Assembly: GCF_018555685.1 (NCBI RefSeq)
Contig: NZ_JAFLWW010000001.1
Location: forward strand, 682,001 to 746,000
Reading direction: 5' to 3'
Source of the DNA: Aminobacter anthyllidis
GTDB lineage: Bacteria > Pseudomonadota > Alphaproteobacteria > Rhizobiales > Rhizobiaceae
Length of the DNA stretch: 64,000 nt
Positions 43,369-52,354 of the stretch are shown in pieces (position 1 is the stretch's first letter; each line of letters opens with the position of its first letter). The position numbers and the translations under genes are program-made. The notes beneath the pieces were generated by a model. It made no database searches. It saw only the letters and a list, made by a program, of their open reading frames with translations, and was not told the origin of the DNA.

Positions 43369-44313
43369 TCACTTGCAGATCGTGTCGATTTCGGTGAGCT
43401 CGGCTACCGTCAGTTTCCATGAGGCAGCAGCCGCATTAGCCACCACCTGCTCCGCACGGGTGGCGCCGGCGATGACACTGGAAACGATCGGCTGGCAGGC
43501 CAGCCAGGAGAACGCCAGTTCGAGGATGGTGCGCCCACGTGCCTCGCTGAAGGCGATCAGCTTTTCGACCTTGTCGAGATTGGCGTCGGTCAGGCCGGAC
43601 TTGAAATAGGCCATGTTCATGCGCGTGTCCTCGGGCAGCGCCTGGCCCTTGCGGTATTTGCCGGTCAGAAGGCCGCTCGCCAGCGGGAAATAGGGCAGAA
43701 GTGTCATGCCGGTGCGGCGCATCGCCGGGAACAGCTCGGTCTCGGCCATGCGCGAGATCAGGTTGTACTCCGCCTGGGTGGACTGCAGGCTGTGCAGATT
43801 GTGATGGCGCGAGGTCCAGCTGGCATCGACCAGCATCCACGCCGGCAGGTTCGAGCAGCCGAGATAACGCACCTTGCCCTGCTTCACGAGATCGTCCAGC
43901 GCCCGGAGTGTCTCTTCGATAGGCGTCTGCGGGTCAGGGAAATGGTACTGGTAGAGGTCGACGTAGTCGGTCTTGAGCCGGCGCAGGCTGTCTTCGACAG
44001 CATTCATGATGTAGCCGCGCGAGCCATTGTAGCGGCTGCTCTTCTCGCGGTTGAGCGGAGAGGCAAACTTGGTCGCCAGCACCACGTCCTTGCGGCGGTC
44101 GCCGAGGACCTGGCCCAGCGTAGTCTCCGACCCGCCGTTGATGCCGTAGGAATCCGAGGTGTCGAGCAGCGTGATGCCGGCATCGAGCGCCGCATGCACC
44201 ACCTTCCGCGCACCCTCGGTGTCGAGCGCCTTGATCATGCCGCCAAAGTTGTTGCAGCCGAGACCGACCACCGAAACCTCGAGGCCCGTGCGGCCGAGAA
44301 CGCGCTTTTCCAT
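43369..44313 (-). CDS. Aldo/keto reductase
   Basis: 314-residue AKR-family TIM barrel. Catalytic tetrad candidates are Asp and Tyr in LLDTSDSYGINGG, Lys in VVLATKFASPL and His in LYQYHFPDPQTP; the NADPH-binding end is FSWLACQPIVSSVIAGATRA. It reduces a carbonyl group with NADPH or works in reverse. Related AKR proteins reduce 3-ketosteroids among many substrates, so specificity is open. Last gene of the operon starting with LivH at 49,911, 55 bp behind the GMC gene. Confidence 0.9.
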   Translation of the reverse strand: MEKRVLGRTGLEVSVVGLGCNNFGGMIKALDTEGARKVVHAALDAGITLLDTSDSYGINGGSETTLGQVLGDRRKDVVLATKFASPLNREKSSRYNGSRGYIMNAVEDSLRRLKTDYVDLYQYHFPDPQTPIEETLRALDDLVKQGKVRYLGCSNLPAWMLVDASWTSRHHNLHSLQSTQAEYNLISRMAETELFPAMRRTGMTLLPYFPLASGLLTGKYRKGQALPEDTRMNMAYFKSGLTDANLDKVEKLIAFSEARGRTILELAFSWLACQPIVSSVIAGATRAEQVVANAAAASWKLTVAELTEIDTICK

Positions 44314-44368
44314 CTCGTCTACTCCATCATGTTCATTCGATAACTATCGTAATTCGTTGGCAAACTGC

Positions 44369-45982
44369 CTAGGCTGCGGCCTTGATCATGTCCGCAGCCT
44401 TCTCCGCGATCATGACGGTCGCCGCATAGGTATTGCCGTTGACCAGCACCGGCATGATCGACGCATCCGCCACGCGCAGCCTCTCGACCCCACGCACCCG
44501 CAACTGCGGATCGACCACCGAGTCGGCGTCCGCGCCCATCCGGCACGTGCCGGCGGCATGGTAGTGCGTCACCGCTGTCGCCAAAATGTCTTCGGCGATG
44601 TCGTCGAGCGAACGGATCGGCCGCGCTGGCAACAGCTCCTTGTCGAGCACGCTGCGCAGCGCCGGCTGGTTGACGATGGCGCGGGTCCGGTCGGCTCCCT
44701 CGGTCAGGATGCGCAAGTCGCGCGGATCGGAGAAATAGTTCGGCGAGATCGCCGCATGCGCCATCGGATCAGCCGACTTCAGCGTCACCTGCCCGCGGCT
44801 GTAGGGCGAACCATGGTTGAGCAGCAGCGTGAAGCCGTGCTCCCGCGGCAGGATGCCCAGCACGCCCGGGCCTCGCCTGATGACCGTTGCCGGCGCCATG
44901 CAGACCTGGATCTCGCTGCCCGGGTCGCCTTCGATGGCATGGAAATAGCCCGACGTCGGAAACAGCCCGCGGCTCAGTACGCCCCGGCGCCTCAGCGCAT
45001 ACTGCGCCCCAGCCTTCAAAGCGCCCCAAGGCCTGACGTGACTGTAGGCGCTGACCGGTTTGGTCGTCGTGTACATCAGCCGGTACATCGGATGGTTCTG
45101 CAGGTTCCGCCCGACCTCGGGCCGGTCGGCGGTTACCTTGATGCCCAGGCGTTGCAAACTGCCGGCGTCGCCGACGCCCGACAGCATCAGCAGTTGTGGC
45201 GAGTTGACCGCGCCACCGCTGAGGATAACTTCCTTGACCGCGCGCGCCACGCGAGGCCGGCCCTGATGAAAGAACACCACGCCGGTCGCGATTCCTGCCT
45301 CGATCACGACCCGCTTGACCGGCGCGTCGACGATAAGCGTCAGGTTCGGCCGCTTCAGCGCTGGGTGAAGAAAGGCGGCAGCCGTGCTCGACCGTTTGCC
45401 TTTGCCGATGGTCAGGTCGACATGGCCGAAGGCTTCTGCCGCATCCTTGTTGAGGTCGTCGGTCAGCGGCAGGCCTTCCTGCGCCGCCGCGTCGAGGAAC
45501 ATGTCGCAGACCGGTGCGGTGCCCTGCCCCTTCGACACCTGCATCGGTCCGCTGTCGCCATGGATGTCGCTGGCGCCGCGCTCGTTGGTCTCGGACTTCT
45601 TGAAATACGGCAGGACGTCGTCATAGCCCCAGCCGTCGTTGCCCAGCGCCTTCCAGTTGTCGTAGTCGCGCCGGTGGCCGCGCATGTACATCATGCCGTT
45701 GATCGAGCTCGATCCGCCGACAATCCTGCCCTGCGCCCAGTAGAGCTTGCGCCCCCCCAGCGCTTCCACCGGTTCGCTCTCGTAGCTCCAATTATAGGCC
45801 GGGTGCGTGCCGGTCACGACATTGGCGCCAGGAATGCGGATCAGCATGCCCTTGTCGAGCCCGCCGGCCTCGATGACCGCGACCCGAACATTCGGATTTT
45901 CGGACAGGCGGGCAGCGAGCACGCAGCCGGCAGCGCCCGCGCCGACAACGACGTAGTCGAACTCGAGATCGGCGAAGCTCAC
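44369..45982 (-). CDS. GMC-family FAD-dependent oxidoreductase
   Basis: 537-residue GMC protein: FAD motif YVVVGAGAAGCVLAARLSEN, signature 1 GRIVGGSSSINGMMYMRGHR, signature 2 GGAVNSPQLLMLSGVG, and the active-site region THYHAAGTCRMG ... NGNTYAATVMIAEKAAD. It oxidises an alcohol. The start is GTG 45,982, overlapping the thioesterase stop (GTGA) and placing VSFADLEFDYVVVGAG at the N-terminus; the longer frame upstream overlaps the thioesterase. It is a distant paralogue of the GMC protein at 24,870-26,474. Confidence 0.9.
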   Translation of the reverse strand: MSFADLEFDYVVVGAGAAGCVLAARLSENPNVRVAVIEAGGLDKGMLIRIPGANVVTGTHPAYNWSYESEPVEALGGRKLYWAQGRIVGGSSSINGMMYMRGHRRDYDNWKALGNDGWGYDDVLPYFKKSETNERGASDIHGDSGPMQVSKGQGTAPVCDMFLDAAAQEGLPLTDDLNKDAAEAFGHVDLTIGKGKRSSTAAAFLHPALKRPNLTLIVDAPVKRVVIEAGIATGVVFFHQGRPRVARAVKEVILSGGAVNSPQLLMLSGVGDAGSLQRLGIKVTADRPEVGRNLQNHPMYRLMYTTTKPVSAYSHVRPWGALKAGAQYALRRRGVLSRGLFPTSGYFHAIEGDPGSEIQVCMAPATVIRRGPGVLGILPREHGFTLLLNHGSPYSRGQVTLKSADPMAHAAISPNYFSDPRDLRILTEGADRTRAIVNQPALRSVLDKELLPARPIRSLDDIAEDILATAVTHYHAAGTCRMGADADSVVDPQLRVRGVERLRVADASIMPVLVNGNTYAATVMIAEKAADMIKAAA

Positions 45983-46521
45983 GTCCTGGTCCTGAAATCT
46001 CGTCGCGCCACGCCCTTCGGCCAAGGTAGCCGCGCATGTTCCTGGGCGAGCCTGTTCAGCGGATCGGCCACGTCGCGCTCGACAATGCGGGCCGCCTTGC
46101 GCAGGCGCAGGTCGACATGGATCGACAGGCCCTCGAGGGTTGCCGCGCGATAATTCTGGTCGACATTCCACAGTTCGTGGAAATGGTGGACGCGCTTGAG
46201 GTCGGTCCACAGCACGACGCTGCGTGCCTCGAGCCTGGCGTCGGGCATCAGCTCGCGCGCGTAACGAACGCTCTTCTCCAACCGGAAAAAGCTGTAGCTG
46301 GTGCGCCTGATATACGCGTCATGGATGCCGAACACCTCGAACAGGTCGCTTTCGGCGATGTCGAAGACGTGGTCGTACCACGACACGTTCATATGACGGT
46401 TGACGTCGAGCCAGTGCGGCTCGACCTTGCCACGGAAGCTGATGTAAGGGCGCGGTGCGTTCTCGGCGTCGACGGCATTGGCGCCCGACACCTCGTCCCC
46501 CACAGCGCCCTCGTCTTTCAT
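45979..46521 (-). CDS. Hotdog-fold thioesterase
   Basis: 180-residue 4HBT-type thioesterase. The core motif VEPHWLDVNRHMNVSWYDHV matches the D-x-N/G-H-hx-N pattern of acyl-CoA thioesterases; the long strand pairs TSYSFFRLEKSVRYARELMP and LEARSVVLWTDLKRVHHFHE follow. Closest recognisable relatives sit beside carnitine or branched-chain catabolic genes. It may release CoA from dead-end thioesters. The first about 30 residues are low-complexity. ATG 46,521; TTG 46,524 is the frame limit. It overlaps the GMC gene start by four bp. Confidence 0.85.
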   Translation of the reverse strand: MKDEGAVGDEVSGANAVDAENAPRPYISFRGKVEPHWLDVNRHMNVSWYDHVFDIAESDLFEVFGIHDAYIRRTSYSFFRLEKSVRYARELMPDARLEARSVVLWTDLKRVHHFHELWNVDQNYRAATLEGLSIHVDLRLRKAARIVERDVADPLNRLAQEHARLPWPKGVARRDFRTRT

Positions 46522-46527
46522 CAACCC

Positions 46528-47232
46528 TTACTCCGCCGCTTGCGCGGGAGCGTTGAGCTTCTCGTCGAGTTCCGAGGCGAGGCAGGAGAACTTGACCTGG
46601 CCCCGTTCGATGATCATCGCGCGGTCGGCATATGGTGCAGTCACCGCCAGATGCTGCTCGACGATGACCACCGCCGTGCCGGTCTGTGCCCAGCGGCGCA
46701 GAAAGGCAAGGATCGGCGGCAGCAGCGCCTGGGCGAGGCCCATGGACGGCTCGTCGCAGAGCAACACTTTGGGCTGGGCGATGAAGGCCTGGCCGAGCGC
46801 CAGCATCTGCTGCTGGCCGCCCGACAGATCGCGGGCGTAGAGCTTCTGCTTCTCCTTCAGGATCGGGAAGACCGAGTAGATCTCCTCGACCGCGTTGTTG
46901 AAGCCGGCGCGATCGCCGCGCCGCGCCGCCGCCCCCATGCGCAGATTGTCGAACACGCTGAGCTCAGGGAATACGCGGTGGCCGTCGAGCACCAGGCGCA
47001 GGCCCGACTGCGCGATCTTTTCAGGGGCCTGCCCGCCGATCACCTTGCCGTCGAGCAGGATCTCGCCGCTGTCGGGCTTGTTGAAGCCGGCGATCGCCCG
47101 CATCAGCGTCGACTTGCCGGCACCATTCTCGCCGCCGATGAGCAGGATTTCGCCCGCCTTGGCCGTCAGCGACACATCGCGCAGAACCGGGATGGTGCCG
47201 TAACCGGCAACCAGATTTTTGACCTCAAGCAT
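46528..47232 (-). CDS. Branched-chain-type ABC transporter ATPase (LivF)
   Basis: 234-residue ATPase. Walker A GGENGAGKSTLMRA, signature LSGGQQQMLALGQA, Walker B VLLCDEPSMGLAQ and VVIVEQHLAV. It belongs to the second Liv-type importer of the island. ATG 47,232 overlaps the fused permease-ATPase stop by 8 bp. The unusual LDGHRVFPELSVFDNLRMG segment replaces the EGR motif (PEGRxxFxxLTV) common in LivF proteins. Confidence 0.9.
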   Translation of the reverse strand: MLEVKNLVAGYGTIPVLRDVSLTAKAGEILLIGGENGAGKSTLMRAIAGFNKPDSGEILLDGKVIGGQAPEKIAQSGLRLVLDGHRVFPELSVFDNLRMGAAARRGDRAGFNNAVEEIYSVFPILKEKQKLYARDLSGGQQQMLALGQAFIAQPKVLLCDEPSMGLAQALLPPILAFLRRWAQTGTAVVIVEQHLAVTAPYADRAMIIERGQVKFSCLASELDEKLNAPAQAAE

Positions 47233-49030
47233 GGCGCGACCCCACGAACATATGTTGCACAGCAGGGTCCTTGGCGACCACGTCCGGCTTGCCTGAGGAA
47301 ACCACGCGGCCCTGCTCCAGCACCGTGATCGTGTCGGCAATGCCCCACACCAGGTCGAGATCGTGCTCGACCAGGATGACGGTCTTGCCCATTTGGCGGC
47401 TCAGGAACCTGACGAGATTGGCGAAATTGGTGCGCTCGCCCTGCGACAGGCCGGCGGCCGGTTCGTCGAACAAGACGATCGTGGCTTCCTTCAGCACCGT
47501 GCGCATCACCTCGACGAGACGGCGCTGTCCGTGAGACAGCAGCGTCGCGCTGTCCTGGCCAAAGGTTTCCTCCATCGCCTTGGCGAGCGCCGTGATGTCG
47601 GCGCTTGCCGGGCCGACGCGGGCGTCCACGCCGATCTTCAGATTGTCCCACAGCGACAGCTGGCTGAAGATGCGCGGCGCCTGGAACGTGCGGCCGAGGC
47701 TCATGTTGGCGATGCGGTCGGCGGCCATGTTGGTGGCGTCGACACCGTTGATGGTGAACGAGCCGGAGTTCAGGCGCGACAGGCCGCTCAGCACATTGAG
47801 CAGGCTGGTCTTGCCCGAACCGTTGGCGCCGATCAGGCCGTGGACCTCTCCCTTGCGGACCTTGAGGTCGACCGCGCTGACGGCAACGACTTCGCCGAAC
47901 TTCTTGGTGCCGTTGCGCACCTCGACGGCGATCTCCTCGGACGGCGAGCGCGCCACCTTGCCAGACTGGAGGTTGGCAAGGAAACCGTCGATGCGGAAGG
48001 CCTGCTCGCCGCCACCGGTCTGCTTGCGCTTGGCGCGCAGACGCTCGATCGAACCGACGATCCCGTCGGGGAAAATCAGCACCGCCAGCAGCGTCAGTGT
48101 GCCGTACATCAGCAGCCGGTATTCGACGAACTGGGCCAGCAGGATATTGGGCAGGATGAAGACGATCCAGATGCCGATGATCGGCCCGAGCATCTGCCCG
48201 CGTCCGCCGACGACGACGGCGAAGAAGAACACGAAGGACAGCTCGATGTTGAAGCCCTGGGGGCTGACGAAGGCCACCGTCGGCAGATAGAGGATGCCGC
48301 AGATGCCGGTGCCGATCGAAGCGACGATGAAGGCGGTGAAGCGCATCACGCCGGGCTTTATGCCGAGGGACCGTGCCGCCTCGGGGCTCAGTGCGGCCAC
48401 GAACATGCTGCGGCCGAGCTTCGAGCGGCGGATGCCGTAGTGAGCGAACAGCGCGATCATCGGGAACACAGCAACCGCGATCGCCAGCGGCGACATGCCG
48501 AACACGACCGGGTTGGTCAGCTCGGGCACGGAAACACTGATGCCATTGATGCCGTTGGTCCACTTGTCGAGCGTCACAAGCAGCTGCGGGAAGACGATCG
48601 CAGCGCTCATGGTGACGAAGCCGAGATGGAAACCCTGCACGCGCAGCGCCGGGAGCGCAAACAGCAGGCCGCCCAGGACGGCAGCGACAATGCCGCCGAG
48701 CGCTGCCAGTGCGAAGGGCCAGTCATGCAGGCCATAGAGGATTGCAGCACCATAGGCGGCAAGCCCGAGGATCGCGCCCTGGCCAAAAGACTTCTGGCCG
48801 GCATCGACGAACAGCATGTTCTGGAAGATCGCCGCGGCGATGTAGATGTTGACCAGCTGGAACGTATGGATCCAGTAGGAATTGCCAAGGATCACCGGGC
48901 CGAAGCCGGTGATGGCGATCAGCGCCACCCCGATCCAGACCTGCGTCAGGTCGGAATTGAAACGGCCTTTCGGCTTGCTTTCGACGGCCATGGTAACGGG
49001 TCCGGTCTGCACGTTTGCATTCGCCTGCAT
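47225..49030 (-). CDS. Fused LivM permease and LivG ATPase
   Basis: 601-residue protein combining an inner-membrane permease and an ATPase. Residues 1 to about 330 are LivM-like with around eight to ten membrane segments (for example IYIAAAIFQNMLFVDAGQKS, FGQGAILGLAAYGAAILYGL; EAA-type loop ALSPEAARSLGIKPGVMRF). A charged linker (RAKRKQTGGGEQAFRIDG) leads to an ATPase with Walker A IGANGSGKTSLLN, LLSHGQRRLVEVMR and Walker B IVLFDEPAAGLSQGE. It pairs with LivH and LivF of the same operon. ATG 49,030 after CACACCATG-free sequence is the natural start. Confidence 0.9.
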   Translation of the reverse strand: MQANANVQTGPVTMAVESKPKGRFNSDLTQVWIGVALIAITGFGPVILGNSYWIHTFQLVNIYIAAAIFQNMLFVDAGQKSFGQGAILGLAAYGAAILYGLHDWPFALAALGGIVAAVLGGLLFALPALRVQGFHLGFVTMSAAIVFPQLLVTLDKWTNGINGISVSVPELTNPVVFGMSPLAIAVAVFPMIALFAHYGIRRSKLGRSMFVAALSPEAARSLGIKPGVMRFTAFIVASIGTGICGILYLPTVAFVSPQGFNIELSFVFFFAVVVGGRGQMLGPIIGIWIVFILPNILLAQFVEYRLLMYGTLTLLAVLIFPDGIVGSIERLRAKRKQTGGGEQAFRIDGFLANLQSGKVARSPSEEIAVEVRNGTKKFGEVVAVSAVDLKVRKGEVHGLIGANGSGKTSLLNVLSGLSRLNSGSFTINGVDATNMAADRIANMSLGRTFQAPRIFSQLSLWDNLKIGVDARVGPASADITALAKAMEETFGQDSATLLSHGQRRLVEVMRTVLKEATIVLFDEPAAGLSQGERTNFANLVRFLSRQMGKTVILVEHDLDLVWGIADTITVLEQGRVVSSGKPDVVAKDPAVQHMFVGSRHA

Positions 49031-49032
49031 GG

Positions 49033-49911
49033 TCACACCCGCCTTGCGCCGACGCGACCGAACAAGCCTTGCGGCCTGAACATCAAGATGATCACCAGCA
49101 CCAGAAGCGATGCCAGGTCCTGGTAGGCGCCGCCGACCTTGTAGGCCGTCAGCATGGCGACGACGCCGACAAGTGGGCCGCCGATCAGCGTGCCGGCGTT
49201 GGAGCCGATGCCGCCAACCACGGCTGCAACGAAGCCGTTGAGCACGTATTTCAGGCCGGCGTCGGGGCTGACCGAGATCACCGGAGCGACGAGGAAGCCG
49301 ACGGTACCGACCATCAGGCCGCTGATGGCGAACGAAATCAGCTGCAGGCGGCGAACCGGCAGGCCAGCTGCCCGTGCGGCGTCGAAGTCCTGCGACAGCG
49401 CGCTGATGGCGAGCCCGATGAAGGTCTTGCGCAGGAAGAAGCGCAACGCGAAGAACCAGAAGATCATTGCCGCAATCGCCAGCGCATAAGCACCCGGCGT
49501 GCGCGTGCCGAGGATGCGGAAGCTCGGCACCACGCTCTGGACAGAATACGCAAACGGCCCCTGCGTGATCATCAGGAGTGCCGCGACGATGACCGAGACC
49601 GAAACCGTCGAGATCAGCCAGCTGTCCTGCTCGACCGAGGAGCGCAGCGGCAGCAGCGTGATGTAGCCCTGGATGGTGACCAAGGCGGCGATCAGCAGCC
49701 CGGCCAGCACAAGCATCAGCGTCCACTGGCCGAACCCCACTTGGTTGGCCAGGAAATAGGCGGCGAAACCGCCCAGGATGAACATGTTGCCCTGGGCAAA
49801 ATTGAAGATGTTCGTCGCACCATGAACGATATTGAAGCTCATCGCGATGGTGGCGAAGATCGACCCTATGGCGATCCCACGTATCACGATGATCAGTATT
49901 TCACTGAGCAT
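49033..49911 (-). CDS. Branched-chain-type ABC permease (LivH)
   Basis: 292-residue membrane protein: EILIIVIRGIAIGSIFATIA, MSFNIVHGATNIFNFAQGNM, and the EAA-like loop AISALSQDFDAARAAGLPVRRLQLISF. About eight membrane segments. With the fused LivM-LivG and LivF proteins it forms a complete importer core, but no binding protein is in the operon. ATG 49,911 after GGGAGGCGAGCTT. It is the first gene of the six-gene operon running to the aldo/keto reductase; operator copy 17 lies 120 nt upstream. Confidence 0.9.
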   Translation of the reverse strand: MLSEILIIVIRGIAIGSIFATIAMSFNIVHGATNIFNFAQGNMFILGGFAAYFLANQVGFGQWTLMLVLAGLLIAALVTIQGYITLLPLRSSVEQDSWLISTVSVSVIVAALLMITQGPFAYSVQSVVPSFRILGTRTPGAYALAIAAMIFWFFALRFFLRKTFIGLAISALSQDFDAARAAGLPVRRLQLISFAISGLMVGTVGFLVAPVISVSPDAGLKYVLNGFVAAVVGGIGSNAGTLIGGPLVGVVAMLTAYKVGGAYQDLASLLVLVIILMFRPQGLFGRVGARRV

Positions 49912-50031
49912 AAGCTCGCCTCCCTGACCACACTTATGAACCCGCCCTTGCCTGCACCGCGGGCAAGCCCGGAACGCTGACGAAGAAGGGGTATTTTGAG
50001 GTCAGCTTATGCGTGGCAGCCGTGGTCGCAA

Positions 50032-50051
50032 CATCGTTCGAACGGACTAAC
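50032..50051 (+). promoter_or_regulatory. Operator-like motif, copy 17
   Basis: CATCGTTCGAACGGACTAAC, combining the TTCGAAC centre of one subclass with the GGACTAAC end of another. It lies 120 nt before the LivH operon. Confidence 0.73.
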
Positions 50052-50165
50052 GAAAAATGCTTGCAATGGCGGCATTTGATCACCCGCCATGGAGACATCG
50101 AACGGCCAGCGTCCGGATGCTTCACCGCCACCAGACCGGCATCCGCAACCGCAACGTCGGTGATG

Positions 50166-51002
50166 TCACGAGAAACAGCTTCTGGTCGTGTCGAACGACA
50201 ACTTGGCCGCTTTTTGCAGGTCGAGCGCCGCGAGGTCAGGCGAAATCACTTCGATGCTGAAAGGTACGGCAACGCCCATGGCATCAAGCGTTGCGGCAAA
50301 GCCGGCTAGATCGAAACCACCCTGCCCGCACAGTCTGCGGTTCATCGTTTCCGAAGCGAGCGCTCCCGTCGGCATCGCGTCGGCGTCGTTGACCTGAACG
50401 CACAGCACCTTGTCGGCAGGTATCCGCTTGAGATCCGCAAGCGGCATACCAGCACGGAAGACATGCCACGAATCGATGACCAGGCCGGCGTTGGGAATTT
50501 CGCCAATGATTGCCAGTGCCGTGTCGACGTCCTTAACATTGCCCCAGGCAACCAGTTCCAGTGCGATGGCGATGTCATGCGCGGCAGCCCGGCCGCAGAG
50601 CGCGCGAAACCGCTGCTGCATCGTGTCCAGCGGGATGCCGCGCCCGCCAAGATCGGGACCGACATTGAGCACCTTGGCGCCGAAGGCCGTGGCCGCCCTG
50701 AAAGCCGTCTCCTCGTTGCGGCGCGAAAGCAGCCCCGCCTCACCGTCCATGAACCAGTCGGTAAGGAACTCGACCGAAACGTGCTTCATGCCATGCACTT
50801 CGAGGATGGAACGCAGCTCGCCGTCACCGAAACCGCGCGCCCGCTGCTCGGCATAATCGCGGAAATGCAGGCACATGCCGGTGTAGCCTGCTGTGGCACA
50901 TGCCTCGACTCGGGACGCAAAACCATGGCGCGATGCCACCGGGCTGCCGGGCATCACGCCGCTGACGGTATGCGAGCTGCAGATGAATTCGCGTGATTTC
51001 AT
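50166..51002 (-). CDS. Xylose-isomerase-like TIM-barrel protein
   Basis: 278-residue AP-endonuclease-2/sugar-phosphate-isomerase-fold protein. Barrel strands and metal-ligand candidates are visible in CLHFRDYAEQ, HVSVEFLTDWF, LNVGPDLGGRG, IALELVAWGNVKDVDTALAI, LVIDSWHVFRAG and VNDADAMP, with Glu, Asp and His in the usual places. Many such proteins are isomerases or dehydratases of sugars, inositols or cyclic acids; function is not identifiable. ATG 51,002 after GGGAACATC. It is a single-gene unit at the right edge of the island with a diverged operator upstream. Confidence 0.8.
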   Translation of the reverse strand: MKSREFICSSHTVSGVMPGSPVASRHGFASRVEACATAGYTGMCLHFRDYAEQRARGFGDGELRSILEVHGMKHVSVEFLTDWFMDGEAGLLSRRNEETAFRAATAFGAKVLNVGPDLGGRGIPLDTMQQRFRALCGRAAAHDIAIALELVAWGNVKDVDTALAIIGEIPNAGLVIDSWHVFRAGMPLADLKRIPADKVLCVQVNDADAMPTGALASETMNRRLCGQGGFDLAGFAATLDAMGVAVPFSIEVISPDLAALDLQKAAKLSFDTTRSCFS

Positions 51003-51059
51003 GATGTTCCCGGGTGGTGCTGCCGTCGATGCCCAAAATGTCCCTCCAACAACCGGCAT

Positions 51060-51079
51060 ACAGGTCCATTCGGACTAGA
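51060..51079 (+). promoter_or_regulatory. Diverged operator-like motif, copy 18
   Basis: ACAGGTCCATTCGGACTAGA matches copy 8 at 14 of 20 positions, keeping the GTCC-N4-GGAC core and the ACTAG end but not the CATCG end. It lies 57 nt before the TIM-barrel gene and is the last copy recognised. Confidence 0.5.
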
Positions 51080-51103
51080 CATGGGTTCGCGAGGCACTGA
51101 AAC

Positions 51104-51138
51104 AAAAAACCCCCGGCAAAACCGGGGGTTCTTTTTTT
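51104..51138. terminator. Strong bidirectional terminator at the island edge
   Basis: AAAAAACCCCCGG, short loop, CCGGGGGTTCTTTTTTT. It ends the minus-strand BMP transporter transcript and separates it from the TIM-barrel promoter region. Confidence 0.9.
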
Positions 51139-51170
51139 GAGCAAGAAACGCGCTCGGCAATGTCAGCCGA

Positions 51171-52241
51171 TTACTGCGGCAGCTTGTCGTCCACGCCCTT
51201 GACGTAGAAGTTGAGGCCGAGCAGCACGCCGTTCTCGGCCACTTCACCGGCCTTGAGCCATTCCGTGCCATCCTGCTTGGTGATCGGCCCGGTGAACGGA
51301 TTGAATTCCCCGGACTTGATCTTGGCCGCGGTTTCCTCGGCCAGTTTCTTGACGTCGTCGGGCATGTTGGCGAACGGCGCCATCACGACATGGCCTTCCT
51401 TCATGCCGCCCCAGACGTCCTGCTGCTTCCAGGTCCCGTCGACGACCGCCTTGACACGCTCGACGTAATACGGGCCCCAATCATCGACGATCGAGGTCAG
51501 CTGCGTGGTCGGGCCGAACTTGATCATGTCGGAAGCCTGGCCGAACGCCTTGATGCCACGCTCGGTCGCCACCTGCATCGGTGCCGTCGAGTCGGTGTGC
51601 TGGGTGATGATGTCGACGCCCTGGTCGATCAGCGCCTTGGCGGCGTCGGCTTCCTTGCCCGGGTCGAACCAGGTGTTGGCCCACACCACCTTGACCTTGA
51701 AGTCCGGGTTGACCGACTGCGCGCCGAGCACGAAGGCGTTGATACCCATCACCACTTCGGGGATCGGAAACGAAGCGATGTAGCCCGCGACGCCTGCCTT
51801 GGACATCTTGGCGGCGATCACGCCCTGGATGTAGCGACCTTCATGGAACTTCGAATTGTAGGTCGCGACATTCGGGTGCTCACGCTTGTAGCCCGTGGCG
51901 TGCTCGAACTTCACATCGGGAAACTTGCCCGCTACCTTGTTGGTCGGATCCATGTAGCCGAAGGACGTGGTGAAGATGATGTTGCAGCCTGAACGTGCGA
52001 AACGTTCGATCGCACGCTCGGCGTCGGCGCCTTCGGGAACGCTTTCGAGATAGGCGGTCTCGACCTGATCGCCGAGTTCCTTCTTCATGTGTTCGAGGCC
52101 TTGATGATGCTGGTAGGACCAGCCGAAATCGCCGATTGGCCCGACATAGACAAAGCAGGCCTTGGTCGCGGCTTCCGCCGCCATCGTGCCGAAAGACATC
52201 ACGGCGGCAGCCGCGGCAAACGACAAAATTGTCTTCTTCAT
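51171..52241 (-). CDS. BMP-family (PnrA-like) substrate-binding protein
   Basis: 356-residue basic-membrane-protein-family binding protein. Signal peptide MKKTILSFAAAAAVMSFGTM ... AEA, then KACFVYVGPIGDFGWSYQHH and TTSFGYMDPTNKVAGKFPDV. The PnrA/BMP family binds purine nucleosides and related compounds in the periplasm. It is downstream of two permease genes and a double ATPase on the same strand (52,355-55,939), the usual arrangement. ATG 52,241; the long upstream frame has no similarity. No copy of the 20-bp operator is found nearby. Confidence 0.9.
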   Translation of the reverse strand: MKKTILSFAAAAAVMSFGTMAAEAATKACFVYVGPIGDFGWSYQHHQGLEHMKKELGDQVETAYLESVPEGADAERAIERFARSGCNIIFTTSFGYMDPTNKVAGKFPDVKFEHATGYKREHPNVATYNSKFHEGRYIQGVIAAKMSKAGVAGYIASFPIPEVVMGINAFVLGAQSVNPDFKVKVVWANTWFDPGKEADAAKALIDQGVDIITQHTDSTAPMQVATERGIKAFGQASDMIKFGPTTQLTSIVDDWGPYYVERVKAVVDGTWKQQDVWGGMKEGHVVMAPFANMPDDVKKLAEETAAKIKSGEFNPFTGPITKQDGTEWLKAGEVAENGVLLGLNFYVKGVDDKLPQ

Positions 52242-52354
52242 GCTTTTGTTCCTCTTAGTGGTTGCCCGGGGCACTATCCCATCCTTTTTATAGTCCCTGT
52301 ACATGGCCCGCCTCGAAAGCCGTTCAAAACGACTTTCGAATCGGCGCCATGGTC

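Noticed and set aside
50032-50051. GTTCGAAC as a tRNA T-loop
   Set aside because: The operator copies contain GTTCGAWC, but no acceptor, D or anticodon stem can be folded around any of them.
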